Positions 30,460 through 36,907 of a stretch of 36,907 nucleotides of DNA are shown one piece after another. The notes beneath the pieces were generated by a model that saw only the letters and a list, made by a program, of their open reading frames with translations, was not told the origin of the DNA and made no database searches. Made by a program: the position numbers and the translations under genes. Within the stretch, counting starts at the first letter, position 1. Every line of letters begins with the position of its first letter. Source of the DNA: Streptomyces sp. CNH099 (GTDB lineage Bacteria; Actinomycetota; Actinomycetes; Streptomycetales; Streptomycetaceae); NCBI GenBank assembly GCA_000514715.1, contig AZWL01000043.1, positions 133 to 37,039 on the forward strand, given 5' to 3'.

Positions 30460-31581
30460 ATGCTCGACGAGACGCTGCTCGACAACCCCGAGGAACTCGG
30501 CCGCGCCGACGCCCGCGGCCTGCTGCGCGGCGTCGCCCAGGCCGGCGCCCAGGTCCGGGTCGCCGCCCGCCAGGCCGCCGAGTCGGACCTCGCCCGGGTC
30601 CGCCCCGACGGCCGCCCCCGGGCGCTGCTCGTCGCCGCCCCGGGATGTGTCGCGGACACCACCGCCGACCTGCTGCGCGCGCTGACCGGCGGCGCCTGCC
30701 CCGTCGCCGCCCTGCGCCCCACCGGCGCCCGCCCGGAGCCCAGCGCCCTGACCTGGACGCTGCCCGGCTGGGCCGGCCCGTACGACCTGCTGCTCATCGC
30801 CACCGACTACGGCCGCGAGCCCGGCCTCACCGCTCTCGTCGAGCAGGCGTACCGGCGCGGCTGCACCGTCGCCGCCGTCGCCCCCCGCACCTCCGCGGTC
30901 ACCGAGATCGTCACCTCCCGCGGCCTCGCGCTGCCGCTGCTGCGCGCCCCCGGCGAGCAGATCGAGACCGGCGGCCTCTGGCCGCTGCTCACGCCGCTCC
31001 TCGCGCTCGCCGACCGCATCGGGCTGCTCACCGCCCCCGACGACGTCCTCGCCCGCGTCGCCGACCGCCTCGACATCGTTGCCGAGCGCTGCGGGCCGGC
31101 CACCGAGACGTACGCGAACCCCGCCAAGACCCTCGCGGCCGAGCTGGCCGAGTCGCTGCCGCTGCTGTGGAGCGAAGGCCCGCTCGCGGGCGTCGCCGCG
31201 CAGTACTTCGCCCACCGGCTGGCCGCCGTCGCCGGCCGCCCCGCGCTGCCCGCGGCGCTGCCCGACGCGCTCGCCGCGCACGGCATGCTGCTGTCCGAGT
31301 CGTTCACCTCCGGCGCCGACCCCGACGACATCTTCCGCGACCGCGTCGACGAGCCCGCCGCGCTCCGCGCCCGCGTCGTCCTGCTCCACGAGGACTCCGC
31401 CGACGGCTCCCGCACCCCCCGGGAGGCCGCACCGGCCGCCCGGGAGCTGGCCGCCGCCCAGGGCACCCCCGTCAGCGAGCTGGAGCCCTCCGACGGCGCC
31501 CCCCTGGAGGCCGCCGGCGAACTGCTCGCGACCGCCGACTTCACCGCCGTTTACCTCGCCCTGGCTGCAGGTTCCGCCTGA
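30460..31581 (+). CDS. SIS-domain protein, phosphomannose-isomerase-like
   Basis: A 373-residue protein with two sugar-isomerase (SIS) lobes: PRALLVAAPGCVADTTADLLRAL, PYDLLLIATDYGREPGLTALVEQA and GCTVAAVAPRTSAVTE in the first, then NPAKTLAAELAESLPLLWSE and a final lobe typical of bifunctional phosphoglucose/phosphomannose isomerases. The usual catalytic SxSGxT motif of SIS isomerases is not evident (LIATDYGRE instead), so activity is uncertain. The counterpart in M. tuberculosis is Rv3256c, as recalled, also next to manA and manB. A role in mannose-phosphate metabolism is an inference from context. No clear ribosome-binding site; coupling to the Trm112 gene is likely. Confidence 0.82.
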   Translation: MLDETLLDNPEELGRADARGLLRGVAQAGAQVRVAARQAAESDLARVRPDGRPRALLVAAPGCVADTTADLLRALTGGACPVAALRPTGARPEPSALTWTLPGWAGPYDLLLIATDYGREPGLTALVEQAYRRGCTVAAVAPRTSAVTEIVTSRGLALPLLRAPGEQIETGGLWPLLTPLLALADRIGLLTAPDDVLARVADRLDIVAERCGPATETYANPAKTLAAELAESLPLLWSEGPLAGVAAQYFAHRLAAVAGRPALPAALPDALAAHGMLLSESFTSGADPDDIFRDRVDEPAALRARVVLLHEDSADGSRTPREAAPAARELAAAQGTPVSELEPSDGAPLEAAGELLATADFTAVYLALAAGSA

Positions 31582-31600
31582 ACCGTACGAAGATGGCCCC

Positions 31601-32797
31601 ATGGACCGCCTGAACAACACCGTCCGCCCGTACGCCTGGGGCTCCACCACCGCCATCCCCGAGCTGCTCGGCACCGACCCGACCGGCGAACCGCAGGCCG
31701 AGCTGTGGATGGGCGCCCACCCCGGCGCCCCCTCGCGCGTCGACCGCGGCGCCGGGCCCGTACCGCTGGACGGGGTGATCGACGGCGACCCCGGGGCCGA
31801 GCTGGGCGCGCCGACGGTGGCGCGCTTCGGGCCCCGGCTGCCGTTCCTGCTGAAGGTGCTGGCCGCCGCCGCCCCGCTGTCCCTCCAGGTCCACCCCGAC
31901 CTCGCGCAGGCCCGCGCCGGCCACCGCGGGGAGGAGGAGCGCGGCGTCCCCGCCGACGCGCCCGAACGCAACTACAAGGACGCCAACCACAAGCCCGAGC
32001 TGATCTGCGCCCTCACCCTCTTCGAGGGCCTGTGCGGCTTCCGCCCGGCCGCTGCCGCCGCCGACCTGCTCGACGGCCTCGGCGTCGACGGCCTCAAGCC
32101 GTACGCGGACGCCCTGCGCGCCCAGCCCGAGGAGGACGCGCTGCGCGAGGTGTTCGCCGGCGTGCTGCGCGCCGACCGCGCCGAGCTGGCGCCCACCGTC
32201 GACGCCGCGGGCCGGGCGGCGGAGAGGCTGGGCACCACCGGCTCCCCGCACGCCGGCGACTACGCCGCCTACGGCGCCCTGGCCCGCACCTGGCCCGGCG
32301 ACCCCGGGGTCATCGCCGCCTTCCTGCTCAACGTCGTCCGCCTGCAGCCCGGCGAGGCGCTCTTCCTCGGCGCCGGCGTCCCGCACGCCTACCTTGACGG
32401 CGTCGGCGTCGAGATCATGGCCAACTCCGACAACGTGCTGCGCTGCGGCCTCACGCCCAAGCACGTGGACGTGCCCGAGCTGCTGCGGATCGTGTCGTTC
32501 ACCCCCGCGGCCCCCGAGGTGCTGCGGGCCGGACCCGACGGCGGGTACGCCGTGCCCGTCGACGACTTCCGCCTCTACCGCCACGACCTCGACGAAGGCC
32601 CCGTCACCGTGGAGACCCCGGCGGCGGGCGCGGGCCCGCAGATCCTGCTGTGCACCGACGGCAGCGCCGAGCTGACCAACGCGGCGGGGGAGCACCTGGC
32701 CCTGCACCGCGGCGAGTCGGCCTTCGTCCCGGCCGCCGACGGCACGCTCCACGCCACCGGCTCCGGCACGCTCTTCCGCGCCACGACCGCCGCCTGA
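31601..32797 (+). CDS. manA: Mannose-6-phosphate isomerase, class I
   Basis: A 398-residue type I phosphomannose isomerase interconverting fructose-6-P and mannose-6-P. Zinc ligands are present: Gln96 and His98 in LSLQVHPD, Glu133 in NHKPELICAL, and His262 in GAGVPHAYLDG. Other family sequence: MDRLNNTVRPYAWGS at the start, AELWMGAHPGAPS, FEGLCGFRP, SDNVLRCGLTPKHVDVPELL. It is the last gene of the Trm112-SIS-manA operon and is followed by a strong hairpin. With manB it supplies mannose-1-P. Confidence 0.96.
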   Translation: MDRLNNTVRPYAWGSTTAIPELLGTDPTGEPQAELWMGAHPGAPSRVDRGAGPVPLDGVIDGDPGAELGAPTVARFGPRLPFLLKVLAAAAPLSLQVHPDLAQARAGHRGEEERGVPADAPERNYKDANHKPELICALTLFEGLCGFRPAAAAADLLDGLGVDGLKPYADALRAQPEEDALREVFAGVLRADRAELAPTVDAAGRAAERLGTTGSPHAGDYAAYGALARTWPGDPGVIAAFLLNVVRLQPGEALFLGAGVPHAYLDGVGVEIMANSDNVLRCGLTPKHVDVPELLRIVSFTPAAPEVLRAGPDGGYAVPVDDFRLYRHDLDEGPVTVETPAAGAGPQILLCTDGSAELTNAAGEHLALHRGESAFVPAADGTLHATGSGTLFRATTAA

Positions 32798-32815
32798 CCG
32801 CCGGGCTGCCTGACC

Positions 32816-32842
32816 GCCGGCCCGGCGGACCGCCGGGCCGGC
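32816..32842 (+). terminator. Hairpin terminator after manA
   Basis: GCCGGCCCGGCG and CGCCGGGCCGGC form a perfect 12-bp stem with a 3-nt loop, 18 nt after the stop codon. Confidence 0.85.
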
Positions 32843-32848
32843 CCCGGG

Positions 32849-32857
32849 TTGTCCACA
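32849..32857 (+). other. Perfect DnaA-box sequence
   Basis: TTGTCCACA is an exact match to the DnaA box used in streptomycete origins. It is single, between the manA terminator and the transporter gene. By base composition (about 28% A+T) fewer than 0.1 would be expected in this window by chance. There is no origin-like cluster around it. Confidence 0.5.
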
Positions 32858-32969
32858 GCCGCACCCGGCGAGGCTTGCGCCCTCCTGCCGCGGTGCTGAC
32901 AGAATGTGCCGCCGTGACGGGGCGCGGCCCAGCGGCGCCCCGCGGAGGAACGGAAGGAGCCGGCGGCAC

Positions 32970-33893
32970 ATGGCTGCAGGCGGCGGTACGAAGGCGATCC
33001 TCGCGGCGCTCTGCGCCAACCTGTCGATCGCGGCTGCGAAGTTCGTGGCATGGGCCTTCAGCGGCTCGTCCTCCATGCTCGCCGAGGCCGTGCACTCCCT
33101 CGCCGACTCCGGGAACCAGGCGCTGCTCCTCCTCGGCGGCAAGCGCGCCAAACGGGCGGCCACCAAGGAGCACCCCTTCGGGTACGGGCGCGAGCGCTAC
33201 GTCTACGCGTTCCTCGTCTCCATCGTGCTCTTCACCGTCGGCGGCCTCTTCGCGGTCTACGAGGGCTACCACAAGATCGAAGACCCGCACGAGATCGACC
33301 ACTGGTACTGGCCGGTCGGCGTCCTCGTCTTCGCGATCATCGCCGAGACCTTCTCCTTCCGCACCGCCATCAAGGAGTCCAACGAGGTACGGGGCGGCCA
33401 GAGCTGGTGGCAGTTCATCCGCCGCGCCAAGGCGCCCGAGCTGCCCGTGGTGCTGCTGGAGGACCTCGGCGCGCTCGTCGGCCTCATCCTGGCCCTGTTC
33501 GGCGTCAGCATCGCCCTCGCCACCGGCGACGGCGTCTGGGACGGCGTCGGCACGGTGTGCATCGGCGTCCTGCTGCTCATCATCGCCGTCATACTCGCCG
33601 TGGAGACCAAGAGTCTGCTCCTGGGCGAGGGCGCCAGCGACGCCGACGTGGCGGCCATCGGCGCCGCGCTCGTCGACGGCGACGCCGTCACCCGCGTCAT
33701 CCACCTCAAGACCCTCTACCTGGGCCCGGACGAGCTGCTGGTCGCCGCCAAGATCGCGGTCCAGCACGACGACACCGCGGGCGAGGTGGCCCGGGCCATC
33801 GACGCCGCGGAGGCCCGGGTGCGCGAGGCCGTGCCGGTCGCCAGGATGATCTACCTGGAGCCGGACATCGCGCGGGCGAAGACGGACACGTGA
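32970..33893 (+). CDS. Cation diffusion facilitator transporter (ZNT9-like)
   Basis: A 307-residue membrane protein. Helices are visible at the start (AILAALCANLSIAAAKFVAW), around VYAFLVSIVLFTVGGLFAVY, WPVGVLVFAIIAETFSF, VGLILALFGVSIALAT and TVCIGVLLLIIAVILAV, with a cytoplasmic C-terminal domain. Metal-site motifs HSLADSGNQ and LLEDLGALVG replace the DxxxD/HxxxD pairs of YiiP and resemble the SLC30A9 branch. CDF proteins export divalent cations (Zn, Mn, Co) in exchange for protons; the metal is not predictable here. ATG at 32970 with GGAAGGAG upstream is preferred over an earlier frame extension (MCRRDGAR...). Confidence 0.9.
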   Translation: MAAGGGTKAILAALCANLSIAAAKFVAWAFSGSSSMLAEAVHSLADSGNQALLLLGGKRAKRAATKEHPFGYGRERYVYAFLVSIVLFTVGGLFAVYEGYHKIEDPHEIDHWYWPVGVLVFAIIAETFSFRTAIKESNEVRGGQSWWQFIRRAKAPELPVVLLEDLGALVGLILALFGVSIALATGDGVWDGVGTVCIGVLLLIIAVILAVETKSLLLGEGASDADVAAIGAALVDGDAVTRVIHLKTLYLGPDELLVAAKIAVQHDDTAGEVARAIDAAEARVREAVPVARMIYLEPDIARAKTDT

Positions 33894-33964
33894 AGACGGA
33901 GACGTAAGCGACAGCCGCCCAGGAGCCGCCCGCACGCCCGGACGGATGCCCGCACGCCGGCCGA

Positions 33965-33982
33965 CCGGCGGAAACCCGCCGG
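33965..33982 (+). terminator. Hairpin after the cation transporter
   Basis: CCGGCGG-AAAC-CCGCCGG, a perfect 7-bp stem with GGCC-type flanking pairing, 72 nt after the stop codon. Confidence 0.6.
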
Positions 33983-34280
33983 CCCTCCCGCCGCCTCCGC
34001 CCCGGACCGCCGTCTCAGCGGGTGTCCGGTCCGCGGGATGGCCGGTTCCCGTCGCCAACCCGCCCCCGCGGCGAGGGTCGCCTGCGGTAGATTCGGGGTG
34101 CAGAACCAGACGTCGCTGCTGATGGCGATCGGGTGGCCCGCCAGCGGGCCGGCCGAGGGGGAGAGAGGGCCTCCGGCGGACTGGGCGCAGCGGGACAGGT
34201 ATGTCCGTACGCGTAGGCGCACGCGCCACGCGCATCCCGCCTGCGCTCAGGGAATCCGACCACCCTCAAGGAGTGACGAC
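33983..34280 (+). promoter_or_regulatory. ahcY promoter and leader
   Basis: TAGATT at 34088-34093 is a plausible -10 element, giving a leader of about 180 nt. Within it GGCCCGC-CA-GCGGGCC (34135-34150) is a perfect 7-bp inverted repeat. AAGGAG (34268-34273) is the ribosome-binding site. The leader was checked for the SAH riboswitch core sequence, which I do not find. Confidence 0.5.
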
Positions 34281-35744
<1,464 letters not shown>

Positions 35745-35750
35745 CCCTCC

Positions 35751-35784
35751 CGCCGCCCGCCCGGAACGCCCCGGGCGGGCGGCG
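35751..35784 (+). terminator. Strong hairpin terminator after ahcY
   Basis: CGCCGCCCGCCCGG and CCGGGCGGGCGGCG form a perfect 14-bp stem with the loop AACGCC, 6 nt after the stop codon. Confidence 0.9.
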
Positions 35785-35808
35785 ACGCGTCCGCGCCCGA
35801 CGCCCGCG

Positions 35809-35814
35809 TAGGGT
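35809..35814 (+). promoter_or_regulatory. -10 element of a leaderless promoter (unknown gene before rRNA)
   Basis: TAGGGT, exactly 7 nt before the ATG at 35822, with no ribosome-binding site. Confidence 0.5.
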
Positions 35815-35821
35815 GCCGGAC

Positions 35822-36439
35822 ATGCCGCGCGGACGCTACTCACTCCACGACCCGTACGACGGCACCCCGCTGGGCGACGAGCACTTCCAGTGCGCCCCCG
35901 GCGCCTCCGGCTGGCGCTACACCGCCCGGACCACCGCGCCCGACGGCACGCCCACCGGCTCCGTCGACCTCACCATCGACCACCTCGGCCGCCCCGTCCG
36001 CCTCGAACTCCACGCCGCCGGCTGGCAGGTCCGCGGCGCGGCCCTGGACGGCGTCACCTGGGTCCGCTCAGACCCCGAGGGCACGACGGCCCGCGAAGGC
36101 AACGCCCGCGCCCAGGGCTTCACGGGCACCTCCCCGGCGTTCCTCGTCGCCACCACCCGACTCCTCACCCCACCCCCCGCCCCCTCCCCCCAACGCCTCC
36201 GCCTCGTCGCCCTCACCCACCCCGTGCTCGCCCCGCGCACCCTGGACCAGGCGTGGACACGCACGGGCGAGGACGCCCACGAGGCCGACACAGGCGTGCT
36301 CCGCGTCACGAACTACCAGGTCAGCGACCTGGAGACGGGCGAGCAACACCCGGTCCACATCGCCGGCGACGTGGTCCTGGCCGCCCCCGGCGTCGAGCTG
36401 GAAGAACTCGACACACCGCCCAACTCGCTGGACGCCTGA
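35822..36439 (+). CDS. Conserved-looking protein of unknown function
   Basis: A 205-residue soluble protein. It begins MPRGRYSLHDPYDGTPLGDE and has alternating beta-type sequence (GWRYTARTTAPDGTPTGSVDLTIDHLGRPVRLELHAAGWQVRGAALDGVTWVR), then LDQAWTRTGEDAHEADTGVLRVTNYQVSDLETGEQHPVHIAGDVVLAAPGVELEELD. No signal peptide or membrane helix is seen. The repeated two-stranded pattern suggests a beta-barrel like that of the putative glycolipid-binding/DUF1850 type folds, but I do not recognise the family. Codon use is normal for the genome, so it is a real gene. It sits directly upstream of the rRNA promoter region and is leaderless. Confidence 0.75.
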   Translation: MPRGRYSLHDPYDGTPLGDEHFQCAPGASGWRYTARTTAPDGTPTGSVDLTIDHLGRPVRLELHAAGWQVRGAALDGVTWVRSDPEGTTAREGNARAQGFTGTSPAFLVATTRLLTPPPAPSPQRLRLVALTHPVLAPRTLDQAWTRTGEDAHEADTGVLRVTNYQVSDLETGEQHPVHIAGDVVLAAPGVELEELDTPPNSLDA

Positions 36440-36753
36440 GGGCGATTCGCATCGCGCGCGGTTGACCTGGTACTGTTCACGTCGCTCCAGCCGGAGGGCG
36501 AGACACCTCCGAAGCAGAGCACCCTCTGAACTACCGGAGCGGGAGCGGGAATTCGCACCGAAAAAGGTCTGGTAAGGTTCAGAACACCGAAGGGAAACGC
36601 CCGGAGAAGCCCGGTGAGGGTTTTGATGGAAGTGTCCGTTCTTTGAGAACTCAACAGTGTGCCAAGTAGTCGATGCCAAGTGTTTGTGAAACACAGCATT
36701 ACAGCAGTAGCGAGGCAGACTCGTTCTGTGGTGCTTTGATTCTGGTTGAAGCA
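36440..36753 (+). promoter_or_regulatory. rRNA operon promoters, antitermination and processing leader
   Basis: TTGACC (36462-36467) marks a probable first promoter, though its -10 is unclear. A second promoter is GAATTC (36549-36554), 18 nt, TAAGGT (36573-36578). CTTTGAGAACTCAACAGTGTGCC-type sequence around 36640-36665 is the usual actinomycete pre-16S leader motif. GTGTTT-GTG-AAACAC (36680-36694) is a small hairpin. The lower GC of the last 200 nt fits an rRNA leader. Confidence 0.75.
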
Positions 36754-36907
36754 TTTACGGAGAGTTTGATCCTGGCTCAGGACGAACGCTGGCGGCGTGC
36801 TTAACACATGCAAGTCGAACGATGAACCGGTTTCGGCCGGGGATTAGTGGCGAACGGGTGAGTAACACGTGGGCAATCTGCCCTGCACTCTGGGACAAGC
36901 CCTGGAA
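36754..36907 (+). rRNA. 16S ribosomal RNA, 5' end (runs off the right edge)
   Basis: The universal start GAGTTTGATCCTGGCTCAG begins at 36762; by alignment to E. coli position 9, the mature 5' end is near 36754. It continues with GACGAACGCTGGCGGCGTGC, TAACACATGCAAGTCGAACG and GTGAGTAACACGTGGGCAA. The V1 loop (GATGAACCGGTTTCGGCCGG) is of streptomycete form. Only the first 154 nt are present. Confidence 0.98.

Noticed and set aside
28573..31971. A 1,132-codon minus-strand open frame opposite manB, Trm112, SIS and manA
   Set aside because: Shadow of four recognisable genes; Gly/Val/Arg-rich with no motifs.
32816..32870. Replication origin
   Set aside because: Only one DnaA box, and no dnaA/dnaN genes nearby.
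33983..34280. SAH riboswitch upstream of ahcY
   Set aside because: The leader is long and has a hairpin, but I could not find the conserved core (GAGGAGCGCUGC and the matching CGGCGCUC segments).
36440..36753. tRNA gene before the 16S rRNA
   Set aside because: No cloverleaf or TTCGA-type T loop is present; the sequence fits a rRNA leader.

Overview
The window is chromosomal DNA from a high-GC actinomycete, very probably a Streptomyces or close relative. Evidence: heavy G/C third-position codon use, frequent GTG starts and leaderless promoters, a WhiB almost identical to the sporulation regulator, F420 biosynthesis genes, and a 16S rRNA 5' end of streptomycete type at the right edge. The gene order manA - SIS protein - Trm112 - manB - DUF3499 - metallopeptidase-like - (DUF5719, large glycosyltransferase) - whiB - fbiA/fbiB - LCP resembles, from memory, the conserved actinobacterial block known from Mycobacterium tuberculosis (Rv3255c-Rv3267) and S. 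coelicolor (around SCO3019-SCO3050).

Layout. 1-2.9 kb: the 5' end of a UDP-glucose dehydrogenase gene (minus), a LytR-CpsA-Psr (LCP) protein and an acyl-CoA dehydrogenase. 2.9-5.7 kb: an accessory island with a phage-type GH25 endolysin, a shortened XRE/DUF5753 regulator, a possible 40-residue peptide gene and a frame-disrupted gene of unknown function. 5.7-7.6 kb: an AlkA-like DNA glycosylase and a TIGR03089 protein. 7.8-17.5 kb: five more LCP genes, with an ExoA-like glycosyltransferase and an acyl-CoA thioesterase between them, making six LCP paralogues in about 17 kb. 17.6-20.6 kb: a minus-strand operon cysteine dioxygenase - fbiA - fbiB. 20.6-21.9 kb: a long regulatory region, whiB, and a 179-nt palindromic element. 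21.9-27.3 kb: a 1,279-residue membrane glycosyltransferase overlapping a secreted DUF5719 gene. 27.3-32.8 kb: metallopeptidase-like gene, DUF3499, manB, Trm112, SIS protein, manA. 33.0-36.4 kb: a cation-efflux transporter, ahcY and an unknown gene. 36.4 kb to the end: rRNA promoter/leader and the first 154 nt of 16S rRNA.

How the genes fit together. ManA and ManB convert fructose-6-P to mannose-1-P for GDP-mannose. Ugd supplies UDP-glucuronate. The two glycosyltransferases probably build envelope glycans, and the LCP enzymes transfer lipid-linked polymers to peptidoglycan. The locus is therefore mainly a cell-envelope glycopolymer region, with F420, S-adenosylhomocysteine and developmental (whiB) genes embedded. 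The items most worth a second look are: the 179-nt palindrome downstream of whiB, whose arm mismatches are almost all compatible with G-U pairing on the minus strand; a short repeat apparently inserted in frame inside fbiB; a second, near-duplicate translation start inside the endolysin gene; and the LCP expansion.
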